Source: Adiantum capillus-veneris
Lineage: Eukaryota > Streptophyta > Polypodiopsida > Polypodiales > Pteridaceae
Reading direction: 5' to 3'
Assembly (NCBI GenBank): GCA_014529385.2
Contig: CM043944.1
Location: 84,419,384-84,445,883, forward strand
Length of the DNA stretch: 26,500 bases
The notes below the pieces were generated by a model. The model was not told where the DNA came from. It saw only the letters and a program-made list of their open reading frames with translations, and ran no database searches. The position numbers were made by a program, and so were the translations under genes. This document shows, one piece after another, positions 9,599 to 17,556 of this stretch (its first letter is position 1; each line of letters opens with the position of its first letter).

Positions 9599-9951
9599 GC
9601 TCGTTGCTGATGTGCCCCCCCTTGCACGCTGCCGCTCTCCCTCTCCTCGCCCTCAGTGCTAGCCCCCTGCACGACGCCCCCTACGCCCGGTGCGCACTAC
9701 CCCTCTCCCTACCCTCAATGTGCTGCCCCCCTACACGATGCCCCCAGCCCGCCCCTTGCGCGCTACCCCCCTTGCTTGCTGTCTGCCACTTGCCCCCCCC
9801 CCCCCCCCCCCTTTTTCCCTTGCCCTCCTTTGTTTCTGTTCCGCCTCAGCTCCTTTTTCCTCGTCCACTCCCTTTGGGCTAATTTCAGCTTGTGAGTGGC
9901 CTTACTTCTTCATTGTCTCCGCCTTCCCTTCTCTCTAGTAGTAGACACAGA
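9599..9951 (+). other. C-rich 5' region of a LINE ORF1
   Basis: This strongly C-rich plus-strand sequence precedes the LINE ORF1 start codon, with a run of 19 C at 9793-9811. Several overlapping Pro/Leu-rich frames are open simply because of base composition; none looks like a gene. It is most likely the LINE 5' UTR. Confidence 0.5.
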
Positions 9952-10920
9952 ATGGCGGTTCCTACACCTCAAAGGGACTCTACTCAAGCGCCCTTGTCCG
10001 ACACCGCGGAGCTGACCCTTCGACTTGCTCTCTCGCTAGAAAAGCAAGCGAGCTTGATGGCCGAGGTGGAACAGCTTGGAGCCACCTCGGTCATTTGCAA
10101 GATTGTTGGCACACAACCCAACAAAGTCGAGGTTTGGGACTTACTTCAGGCTAGACTCCTCACTGCCGTGGGCAAGATCATCGATGTGTAGATTCTTGGG
10201 AGAGGCACCTACCAAATGGAGTTCGAGCCTCCAAAGATGGTTGCCAAAGTGATCTCGATGACCCTACTCAGCATTCAGGAGGCTCGAGCTTACTTCAGAC
10301 TGTGGCACCACAGCTTTGACCTAACTACAGATGTGCGAGGCAGATATTCCTATCTCAGTTTTCTTTCCAGGACTGAGGCGGGAGTATCTTCCCCTAATTT
10401 CCAGGATTGGCTCCATGATTGGGGCAGTTTTGGAGACTACGCACACTTCAACATCAGTTGTGGCCAAGGCCGCACGATTACCCACTGTGTGGGTTCTTGT
10501 TCGGAACACACATACACTTTGGAAGGTGGTTTTGCTACCTCGGGTAGGTGGTGGTTGGATCAGACAAATGGGCCACTTTGCAAGGGCCTATCCATGAACG
10601 AGAGCTCGGCTAGCTCCACAGACACAAGCCCCCACGACTAGCTTTCAACGAGTTTCGAGGTCCCCCAATCGGGGCCTCGGAGGCCCCCAGAGATCCAACT
10701 TCAGCAGTGGCAGATGGCCAGACTGAGGAGGGATGGCACCAGGTTCAGGGCCGTCGCCGCCAGGGCCAGGCTCCTCGCCCAGGTGGTCGTCCTACCGTTC
10801 CTCCTCCTGATGCGGGCTTTGAGCACACTCCTGCTGAAAGTCAATCCTTGGGTAGCTCTTTTGTTGTGAGTAGGCTGGTTCAGGAGAGGCAACCCTTCCT
10901 CCGTCCTCCACTCTAGATTG
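9952..10920 (+). pseudogene. LINE ORF1 (Gag-like, DUF4283-type) fragment
   Basis: ORF1 of plant LINEs encodes an RNA-binding chaperone. ATG at 9952 starts MAVPTPQRDSTQ, followed by an RNA-binding-like segment (VEVWDLLQARLL, AVGKIIDV). A TAG at 10189-10191 comes next, then ILGRGTYQMEFEPPKM in the same frame and YFRLWHHSFD. A +1 change near 10325 leads to FPGLRREYLPLISRIGSMIG. A degenerate zinc knuckle remnant (RQMGHFARAYP) lacks its cysteines. A further frame carries EEGWHQVQGRRRQGQ at about 10725. The DUF4283 assignment is from remembered family features. Confidence 0.68.
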
Positions 10921-11375
10921 AGACCTCGGCCTTTGGGGCTATCTAGGGGACCTCTCCAGTTTCGACATCCGCTGACGGTGGGACCTCTTCAGCTACGCCT
11001 TCACTCAGTTTCTTGGCGACCCCCATGCTGACATAGAGGCGGCTTCCTTTCCGGTTCATGTCCTGTTTCTTGCGGCACGTGGTACAGATGCTTTAGACTC
11101 TGCACTGGGTACTCTTTTCCACTGTGATCGAGATCAGCAGGATTGGACCTTGGATTTGGCACTTGGTTGGCTTCAGACTTAGGCCCTTCAGTTCTCTCAT
11201 CGCACGGGGGACCTCGGGATCACAGATTTAGTGCAGATTTTGTAGCCAGTGGCCAAGTTTACAGTGACTTTGCCCGATGCCACAGGCTACAGACACATTA
11301 TTGTTCACTTTTTTGTAGATACGCAGCTGCCCCCTTGCTATGGATATACTCATGAGGACTCTTTGTGTATACTGC
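10921..11375 (+). pseudogene. LINE ORF1 tail or ORF1-ORF2 junction, degenerate
   Basis: This continues the LINE-like sequence with many stops. Short stretches such as RDQQDWTLDLALGW and CYGYTHEDSLC appear in alternating frames, but no complete domain can be followed. I assign it to the LINE by continuity only. Confidence 0.35.
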
Positions 11376-11415
11376 ACTGAGGAGCACCCACAGTAGAGAG
11401 CACGAAATAGTTTTG
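11376..11415 (+). repeat. LTR-like remnant at gene intron junction
   Basis: TGCACTGAGGAGCACCCA at 11378-11395, followed by AGAGAGCACGA, matches the reverse complement of 5830-5860 inside the LTR of the first Ty3/gypsy element. About 35 bp are shared with a few differences. It lies exactly where LINE-like sequence gives way to intron sequence of the minus-strand gene. Confidence 0.5.
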
Positions 11416-11579
11416 CTTCTACACTAAAGGAGCACATGAGTCGATTCAATCCTTTCAACAAAAGCCATCTAAAGGACATGCAAGCTACTGTAAAATACAT
11501 ATCTTTACATGCTAAACCCACTTGATTTTCACAAATTAGGCCAAAACCTTTCAAACAAATAAAGAAGCAAATCTTGTAC

Positions 11580-11696
11580 CTGCGTGTACTCAAGAGTTGC
11601 ATTTTTTTTTCTGAGCTGGTCAAGCTCCCTCAAAAGCTCAGTTTGACTCATTGCTTCATCCATTAAATGCCTCAGCTTTATTTCATCTTGTCGCAC
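11580..11696 (-). CDS. Candidate host gene, exon 3 (coiled coil)
   Basis: This is a 117-bp (39-codon) exon encoding VRQDEIKLRHLMDEAMSQ.. to ..KKNATLEYTQ, which continues the coiled coil of exon 2. On the minus strand it is preceded by a pyrimidine-rich tract and TTTGCAAG (acceptor AG at 11698-11697) and followed by GTACAAG (donor at 11579). It joins exon 2 in phase 0 with no stop. Codons are regular and undamaged, unlike the neighbouring transposons. No further exon is recognisable to the left, where intron sequence runs into retroelement remains at about 11415. Confidence 0.6.
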
Positions 11697-11771
11697 CTTG
11701 CAAATGGTAAGAGGAGGAAATTGCTAACCAGATATAAGCACTTAAAATGGGTAAACATCAATGCTATCTAC
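11697..11771 (-). other. Intron 2 of the candidate host gene
   Basis: This 75-bp GT..AG intron has donor GTAGAT at 11771 and an acceptor preceded by TTTCCTCCTCTTACC. Its length is typical of a short plant intron, and it preserves phase 0. Confidence 0.55.
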
Positions 11772-12620
11772 CTGAGCAATTGCAGATGCTGATAGCTCTA
11801 AATTCTTTGATATGGCCCTTGCAACTGGAGCATCCAAAGCCTGAAGCTTCTCCTTGAGCTGCTCGCGTTCCTCCCTCAGCATGGTCTGCTCTTGCAAACA
11901 CCTCTCTCTAGCCAACCTCCCCCATTCTAAAAGAGCACAATCAGCAACCTCTGAGGACTCCAAAGAACCTGAACCCGAAGCGTTGCCGTTGGGCTTTTCC
12001 TGCACTTGGAGAACTTCAGCCTTTACTTCTCCACTAATTTGCTTGCCCTTTTCTCTCAACTGTTTGAGCTTCTCCATTACCTCACGCTCCCTTTCTGTCC
12101 TCTTGTGGTCTTCCAGGCCTTCACTTGATACAATGTTTGAAGAAAAGACATTTACTCTCCAATCCAAAGACTCCTCAACTGCCGGTTTTGCACCATTGTC
12201 AAGAGGATTTTCTGAAGTACAGCCTTTGTTAAAAGCATTCTCTGAAGCTGTTTCATCTCCTATATTCTCCTGGTTATCATACCAGTGTTCTGGAGTGGTA
12301 GCCCTTTTGTCACTTTGTGCTGCTGAGCTCTGAGCTTCTGGAGGTGTAAACGGTGCAGCATTATGCCACGCATCCGATACAGCTTTTGTAGTCTTCTTGG
12401 GTTTGACCCAGCCATCCTCATCTCCACCTTGAGGCCATGATGAAGGCCTATTAAAAGTAGCAGTATTTCTTGTGAAGAGGGATAGAAGCATTTCTGTTTG
12501 TACATGGTTTAGCTCAAAGTGAAAGTGTGATTGAGGATTTTTCAGATAGTTAGCCACAATGGCCTCCTTGAAGACCTTCTCAGAAAGTGGAGCACAAAGG
12601 CGTCTCACCCTGACGCGAAC
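11772..12620 (-). CDS. Candidate host gene, exon 2 (unknown coiled-coil protein)
   Basis: This large exon has 849 bp, exactly 283 codons, open throughout. It encodes a conserved-looking N-terminal stretch (LSEKVFKEAIVANYLKNP, HFHFELNHVQTEMLLSLF). A Ser/Thr/Pro-rich polar region with WVKPKK and PEHWYDNQ follows, then charged helices (KRTEREREVMEKLKQLREKG; ARERCLQEQTMLREEREQL) and NLELSASAIAQ. The C-terminal third is probably coiled coil. I do not recognise the family. Acceptor (TTTGTGTAG) and donor (CAG then GTAGAT) fit plant splice sites. It shows none of the in-frame stops that fill the surrounding elements, which favours a real or recently functional gene. Confidence 0.65.
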
Positions 12621-12918
12621 CTACACAAAATCAACAGCTTGTTGCCAGCAGTAGTGATTGCGAAAAACAAACGTGCAACTGAACCATTTCAGAACCAAAA
12701 AAGCAATTTGATGGTGTGTAACCTGCTTCAATGTAAAATTTCAGTCACATTTCAAGCCCAAGAACAGTTGGTGGATGTATCTATATTGCAAGCTCAGGAG
12801 CAAAGCACAAAAAATCTCCACTTTCCCAATACTGTTACTTCTAAATTGTCTACATGTCAAGGCTAGAGCCTATCAGAAAAAGGAACAAACAAGAATCAAA
12901 TCTCGGACCAGAACTTAC
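12621..12918 (-). other. Intron 1 of the candidate host gene
   Basis: This 298-bp AT-rich stretch has a strong donor GTAAGTTC (12918-12911) and an acceptor TTTTGTGTAG. Plus-strand ORFs across it are short and low-complexity and are not supported. Confidence 0.5.
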
Positions 12919-12966
12919 AAAATATTTTGCAGTGGTATATCTGCTTAGACGTTCAAACTTGTCCAT
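12919..12966 (-). CDS. Candidate host gene, exon 1 coding part
   Basis: This is a short first coding exon: ATG at 12966-12964, then 16 codons (MDKFERLSRYTTAKYF) up to a consensus GTAAGT donor. An in-frame TAA lies immediately upstream of the ATG, so this Met is the earliest possible start in the frame. Joined to exon 2 in phase 0 it gives a continuous protein of 338 residues to the end of exon 3. The ATG context is ordinary (A at -3). The main uncertainty is whether transcription uses this exon at all. Confidence 0.5.
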
Positions 12967-13411
12967 TTATCGAATCCTGAGGGATAGCAGCCTAGCAGAA
13001 AATGGCGACAAACAACAACCAAATAGCGAGAGATGTTGAAAATCCCTGGAAATATTAGATGGTTTTATTTCTTTAGTCATAATTGTCAGGACCGCAACCA
13101 GCAAGCCGAAGGGCTGGAAACTGAAAATGCTGGGCTGATCTGCGATCTGGAAGCAAAAACGTTGAGACCAAGCAAAACACTGGGGCTAGATCTAGCGCTG
13201 GCTACTCTAATCCAAAACATTGGTTCCCTTGCTCCCTTTATAGGGTAGGATATTGGTTATAAACTTTCTAAGACTTAGGTAGGGCTAAGTTTCTAGGTGA
13301 AACTGTCGCACATCTACCCACCCGGGAATTCAATTGACGTGGGAAATGGCTCGTTGGTTTTCTCTAACCTAAACTACATGCACGTCATGCCAGATGCCCA
13401 CCGTAGTGTAA
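12967..13411 (-). promoter_or_regulatory. LTR-like promoter region of the candidate host gene
   Basis: Upstream of the ATG on the minus strand lies sequence that resembles the U3-R part of the window's LTRs. A GCCCTACC motif (13285-13278) comes about 35 bp before a TATA box CTATAAAG (13243-13236). It is followed by repeated AGCGCT, CAGTGTTTTGC, AACGTTTTTGC and AGCATTTTCAG words like those after the TATA box of the family-B LTR at 21600-21930. A possible LTR start is TGTTACACTACGG at about 13411. The orientation matches the gene. Whether it drives the gene is inference. Confidence 0.45.
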
Positions 13412-13680
13412 CATCTATCAAAACGCGTGTATAATCCATTTATACAAGAGGGTTCCAAAAGTGGAAAACCTAATTTAATGGACTCGTCCGGACATGCAGG
13501 TCTTGCGAAAAGGCACAAAATTGCCGGTACTAATCCTCCGAGGATTCTAGAGACTTCTATCTAGAGATATGCACAAAATTGGCTCTGGATGTAGATGAAG
13601 CATGTCCACGTGGCACATAGAGCCATGTGCATGTACCACTCCCTCCTAGCATTTTTGAAGTTGTAGCTTCTCGCTGCATT
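13412..13680. other. Unassigned intergenic sequence
   Basis: No ORF or recognised repeat is seen. CACAAAATTG occurs twice (about 13515 and 13571), and CATGTCCACGTGGCACATAGAGCCATGTGCATG is a stretch with partly palindromic CACGTGG. Probably an old LTR flank. Confidence 0.3.
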
Positions 13681-13752
13681 TGTCAGGTACAGCAGAAGTG
13701 TTTAAGGATTTAGCTATGTCAGGTGCAGTGTAAGTGTTTAAGGATTTAGCTC
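13681..13752. repeat. 36-bp tandem duplication
   Basis: Two 36-bp units lie at 13681-13716 and 13717-13752, both beginning TGTCAGGT and ending AAGTGTTTAAGGATTTAGCT, with a few differences in the first half. Confidence 0.85.
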
Positions 13753-13833
13753 AGATCTAGTACTCCGCACAAACACAAGGGACGCCTTACTTCATTTGAA
13801 AGAACTAAACTGAACTGAATGAAAAGAGAGAGA

Positions 13834-13835
<2 letters not shown>

Positions 13836-13866
<31 letters not shown>
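13836..13866. repeat. (GA)n microsatellite
   Basis: This is an uninterrupted GA run of about 31 bp, extended leftwards by AGAGAGAGACAC. It lies at the same relative place as the CTCTCTCTCTATCTCTC tract at about 22320 in the family-B LTR, so it is part of that LTR on the minus strand. Confidence 0.85.
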
Positions 13867-13870
<4 letters not shown>

Positions 13871-14062
13871 ACGACACCGAATGTCGGGTCCCAAACCCTC
13901 AAGGGCCCCCTTGCTCTGTTGCCAGAGCAAGTACTTTCTTTAATCAAGCACAAAATGTTGATACAATGACTAAATGCTAAGATGTTGATGCTAATGGGTA
14001 TTGATGTTGGGTACTACTGAGATACTAAAGGGTACTGAAGATATTGGGGTATTGCGGGTGCT

Positions 14063-14360
14063 GAGGGGTACTGAGGTACTAATGGGTTCTATGTCGACGA
14101 CGATGATGACGACGACAAGGTATTGATGGGTTCTATGTCGACGACGATGACGACGACGACAAGGTACTGATGGGTTCTGTGTCGACGATGATGACCATGA
14201 CGACGACGACGAGGTACTGAGGTTCTATGTCGACGACGATGACGATGACGAGGACGACGAAGACGAGGTATTGAGGGGGTCTGTGTCAACAACGATAACG
14301 ACAACAACGAGGTACTGATGGGTTCTGTGTCGACGGCGATGATGACGATGACGGGGTATA
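14063..14360. repeat. GAC-rich tandem array, six units
   Basis: Six degenerate units of about 43-56 bp each combine GGTACTGATGGGTTCTRTGTCGACG with a run of GAC/GAT/GAG triplets. GTCGACG (or GTCAACA) starts lie at about 14093, 14138, 14181, 14229, 14285 and 14329. A seventh short GAC run lies at 14440-14460. Minus-strand frames across it give Arg/His/Val-rich peptides that I take to be artefacts. Confidence 0.8.
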
Positions 14361-15011
14361 GAGGGTACTAAGGGTTCTAATGCTAAGCTAGGCAGGAGCC
14401 AAGCCAAAACACAAGGGGTACTAAATGCTAGGGTACTATGTCGACGACGACGACGACGAGGCTATGGCTGAATGCCAAAAGGGGCTAGCGATGTCGATGG
14501 GTAGAATCTGCAACCGTGAAGAGGCTAGGGCTGAATGCTATCGCCGAGGACGACGACAGGCTGAAATCTGCTGGCTGTTCTGGCTTGAAAAACTGGTGCT
14601 AAAGCTGAAAACGCTGATGGGGAGAAGGCTGAAACGCTGGCTGTTCTGGCTCTGCAAACGCTGAGCTTCGTCTTCTGCTGCCTCTTCTGCTTCTCCTAGC
14701 GCCCAAAGGCATGCATATATATGTGCAACAATCTGGGTCGAGCAAGCATAAATCCAGCCCCACGACCATGCTTAATAAATGCTGAAAATCACTTATTAAT
14801 AAATGACAAGCTAAGAGGTGGTTCACATGCGGCAAAACACCTACATGCGAAAATGTTGTCATGTGCAAGAGAGGGTATGCAACTATGACCTGCCTGGGCA
14901 TGCACATCCTGCTAGAGGCTCATAAAGGTGCCAGGCTAGGTCCTAAGCTAAGACTCATGCTAGACTATAGCAGAAGCATGTCCACATAGCCAAGTGAAGT
15001 GCGCACGTGAC

Positions 15012-15020
15012 ATCCCCCCT
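15012..15020 (-). promoter_or_regulatory. Polypurine tract before family-B LTR
   Basis: On the minus strand AGGGGGGA directly precedes the TGTCACGTG LTR start, as AAAAGGAGGGAA (21264-21275) and GCAAAAGGGGA (19224-19234) do in the two plus-strand copies. This is the expected primer site for plus-strand synthesis at a 3' LTR. Confidence 0.6.
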
Positions 15021-15080
15021 ATTAAAGGTGAGGCACAACTACCGAACTTCTATCTTTGGATTCTTTATGGACTTTTGACG

Positions 15081-15275
15081 ATGGCTGCTTCTGATGCTTG
15101 TGAATGCATAACCAATGAAAACTCCTCCAAACGGGTGGATCCTGCGGATGTAGAGATTGTTGCAATGTCAACACTAACCAACCGAGTTATAGCCTTGATG
15201 ATGGCTCAGCCTTGCGAGCAAGTACGACTCCTCGAACAGTCTTGTCGTGAAAACATTGCGGGTGAAGCTGAAAGG
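15081..15275 (+). CDS. Exon-like ORF of unknown function
   Basis: ATG at 15081 has an excellent plant start context (ACGATGGCTGCT). The frame encodes about 65 residues (MAASDACECITNENS.. LLEQSCRENIAGEAER) with mixed composition and balanced codons. It ends at TAA 15276-15278, within a consensus splice donor AAAG then GTAAGG. That is what a first coding exon looks like. No family was recognised and no partner exon is visible before the copia-like LTR at 15367. Alternatives are a captured gene fragment inside the minus-strand element or a chance ORF. Confidence 0.3.
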
Positions 15276-15366
15276 TAAGGGTACTCGGAGGTATTTCCAA
15301 GGGTTTCATGTCGACAAAAGTGGATGCACACTACATGCAAATGCGAATGCACAAGAGGGTTAGAAA

Positions 15367-15680
15367 TGTTAAAACTTACACCACTCTGTTGCTTCACAGG
15401 TCCAAGGCATACATGTACGGCTATTGTGCCTCCGGGTTGGCCACCCTTTGCATATGCATTTAGATTGCATTGTCCGCCGTTCACCTTGTCCGGTTGCCCT
15501 CATATTTCTATTTTTTTCTTGTTGCGTCTTGGGGGCTTTTATCTGGCATTGCCCTTCCTCCCCTTGGGCACCTATATATGGGGCCAGGGGAATACCAACG
15601 AACACACACCTGTTGTATTGAGGTTCTCTTGCTCTGGTAGTCATGGGGGGCTGATCGCCCCCTCTTCCCACACACCAGCG

Positions 15681-15745
<65 letters not shown>

Positions 15746-16217
15746 GCTTCCGCTTCCACTTCGGGCTCTCCATGGTCCAGGCACTACATCAGCATTAGGT
15801 TCTCCCTCCCAAGATCAGATCAGCCAACGTTTTTGGAAAGCATCGGCTGCTTTCGTTTTTTGCTTCTACACCTCGCTATCACATTCTGGCTATCAGCGCT
15901 GGCCTTTTTGGCCTTTCTGGTCGTGGAAAACCCCTTCCCTACATCAGTGTTTTTGCACCAGATGCATAGCACCTGCGTTTTTGGGGCTGATGAAGAAGCT
16001 TTTTGCAGCAGAGGGGGCAGCGCTGGGCCTTGCCCATTGGATCTTGCGATTCCTACACGGCTCGGCATCCGGTGCCTCGCCGTCGAAATCCTCTACATCT
16101 GCTACAGATTTCAGTCAGCATCCACTACTGTTTTCTCTGTTTTCATCTTGAGCACAGTTCGGAGCACTCATCTTGAGCAAAGTTCAACATTCACTTCCAT
16201 TGCACCTTACAATTTAA
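15367..16217 (+). repeat. Copia-like LTR (family C), plus copy
   Basis: This starts TGTTAAAACTTACACCACTCTG, preceded by purine-rich CAAGAGGG. Its first 210 bp match the reverse complement of 22507-22737: GGCATACATGTACGGCTA, TTGGCCACCC, TTTTCTTGTTG, GGCATTGCCC, GGGCACCTAT. A TATA box (CCTATATATGGGG, about 15572) follows the GCCCTTCC motif. The far end near CACCTTACAATTT (16213) matches 22439-22503. It contains a long TC tract. Confidence 0.65.
15684..15743. repeat. (TC)n microsatellite
   Basis: This is an uninterrupted TC run of about 60 bp inside the copia-like LTR, downstream of its TATA box. Apparent Ser-Leu or Arg-Glu ORFs on either strand come from it and are not genes. Confidence 0.95.
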
Positions 16218-16385
16218 TTTTAATGTGATGTGAATGTTCAGTAACTGTCGTCATTGTGCAAGTGTTGGATTTGTGTCGTCTAGTGCGTCAGTGCTTAGAG
16301 TCAGTGTCTGCTGAATTGGTTTATGGCTTATGTTTGAGCTTGCAAGCATACTCGAGGGCGATTACAGTTCTTTCAAGAGTGGGTA
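16218..16385. other. Unassigned spacer
   Basis: About 170 bp lie between the copia-like LTR end and the next family-A LTR. I see no ORF or repeat. Confidence 0.4.
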
Positions 16386-16859
16386 TGTCACAAAATGATG
16401 ACGTGGCATGTCCACCCGGAAAATGGAAAGATTTCAAAGATTACAAGTTGTTCCAACTTATAGGGTACCCGTCCGATGCGGCCCTGGGGACACTAGAATA
16501 AACAAAAAAGCCATATCGCATGAACGTGCTGACATGGCAGGGTTGTACAGGTGCCTCCGCGTTTTTCGTTGACTATTGACGTTGCATTGTACGAAATTCC
16601 GCGATTTGCGCTGGCAACTTTTGGCGCCAATTTTGGAACTTGTAGCTTTTCATGTGATTGCTTTTGGGACTCTGCTTTTAAGGCAAGAATAAAAGAGCCC
16701 TTGGGGCCTCACTCTGCAGAGCATCTGGACGCACAGTCGGAGAGCAGAGGTCCCTCAGGAGTTGTACGTTGAAATGATTAATGATAAAGAAATACCAAAA
16801 GGAGCGCCAGACTTTGGGGCCAATACCTCTCGGCACGGAACTACGCCAGACCGTGTCGA

Positions 16860-16861
<2 letters not shown>
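16386..16861 (+). repeat. Family-A LTR, copy 2
   Basis: This starts TGTCACAAAATGATGACGTGGCATG. It shares with copy 3 the blocks TTTTGGGACTCTGCTTTTAAGG, GCATCTGGACGCACAGTC, GAAATACC(A/G)AAAGG and GGCACGGAACTACG. It ends at CGTGTCGACTGA and runs straight into a CT microsatellite, so the last 60-70 bp and any primer-binding site are replaced. It is probably a truncated solo LTR. Confidence 0.72.

Positions 16862-16863
<2 letters not shown>

Positions 16864-16942
<79 letters not shown>
16864..16942. repeat. (CT)n microsatellite
   Basis: This is an uninterrupted CT run of about 79 bp, the longest simple repeat in the window, at the broken 3' end of the family-A LTR. The Arg-Glu ORF on the minus strand is an artefact. 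Confidence 0.95.
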
Positions 16943-16945
<3 letters not shown>

Positions 16946-17058
16946 ATGGCACTCTTCTAAGATACAAAGTTGAGGGTAGCAAATCCATAGTGTTTTAGAT
17001 ACGACCAATGCTCAAGATGGCACTCTTCTAAGATACAAAGTTGAGGGTAGCAAATCCA
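16940..17058. repeat. 48-bp exact direct repeat
   Basis: CTCAAGATGGCACTCTTCTA and the following 28 bp occur identically at 16940-16987 and 17011-17058, separated by 23 bp. The first copy abuts the CT tract. Confidence 0.92.
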
Positions 17059-17154
17059 AGCTGTATCTAGTAAGGAGTTGTTACCGGGGTGACCATGGTA
17101 GCTTCTTCATCGACTTGGTCTCACCATTTATGTCCACTATGAGTTGCAAGAGGG

Positions 17155-17500
17155 TGTTAGAGTTATGGCATCTCAAGTGAACTGCCCAATGTGATCCCAA
17201 TATTTATTTTGGCTTTTAGGTATTTATTTTACTTATTTGTCAAAGTTTGGGTAGGGCAATTTACTTAGGTGGGTATATGTACAACCCATTGCCCCCATTG
17301 TATCATGCATCAATTATTCATTGCCAATGTTGGTTGGTTCAGATGAAACTGGCCCGTAGGCCGGTAGACTTTGGCTTTCACCGAAAATTCTTTACTTTAG
17401 ACACACACAGAGAACACTTTAGAAAGGTAACCTGCGACGGGAATTAACACTTAAGCACACACACGGCTCGGAAGCTAGAATGCTCCGAGCAAACACCGAC
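17155..17500 (+). repeat. Probable copia-type LTR (boundaries uncertain)
   Basis: This begins TGTTAGAGTTATGG right after the polypurine-like GCAAGAGGG (17146-17154). A GGTAGGGC motif at 17250-17257 lies about 20 bp upstream of TATATG (17274), the arrangement seen in the LTR at 21576-21606. No ORF of note is present; the right end is not defined. Confidence 0.4.
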
Positions 17501-17507
17501 AACCTGT

Positions 17508-17556
17508 AGGCCCCAAAATTGGCGCCCCTTTCGGTATTTCTTTATTCTTTAAGAGG
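17508..17556 (-). repeat. Inverted family-A LTR fragment
   Basis: On the minus strand GAAATACCGAAAGGGGCGCC and GGGGCC match the middle of the family-A LTR (about 23378-23408). The match is lost on both sides, so only about 45 bp is present. Confidence 0.5.

Larger units (their letters stand above)
13753..15012 (-). repeat. Family-B LTR, minus-strand copy
   Basis: On the minus strand this starts TGTCACGTGCGCAC at 15012, immediately after a polypurine run (AGGGGGGA, 15020-15013). It shares several blocks with the plus-strand copy at 21276: CTTTATGAGCCTCT..ATGTGCATGCCCAG, CAGCGTTTTCAGC words, GTCGTCGTC runs, a block around TTGCTCTGGCAACAGAGCAAGGGGG and the CT tract. The 3' end is uncertain. It includes the GAC-rich tandem array. 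Confidence 0.6.

Noticed and set aside
9604-9938. Three overlapping Pro/Leu-rich plus-strand ORFs
   Set aside because: All three frames are open because the sequence is C-rich; most likely LINE 5' UTR.
12531-13248. Plus-strand ORFs opposite intron 1 and the promoter of the candidate gene
   Set aside because: Low-complexity, short, and antisense to a better-supported spliced model.
13681-13752. Possible CRISPR-like repeats
   Set aside because: Only two adjacent units with no spacers, in a plant genome; a simple tandem duplication.
14089-14407. Minus-strand Arg/His/Val-repeat ORFs
   Set aside because: They translate the GAC-triplet array in an LTR and change frame between units.
15369-15773. 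Minus-strand ORF rich in Arg-Glu
   Set aside because: It is a translation of the TC microsatellite inside an LTR; no other coding signal.
16678-16944. Minus-strand ORF beginning with an Arg-Glu run
   Set aside because: A by-product of the 79-bp CT tract and family-A LTR sequence.
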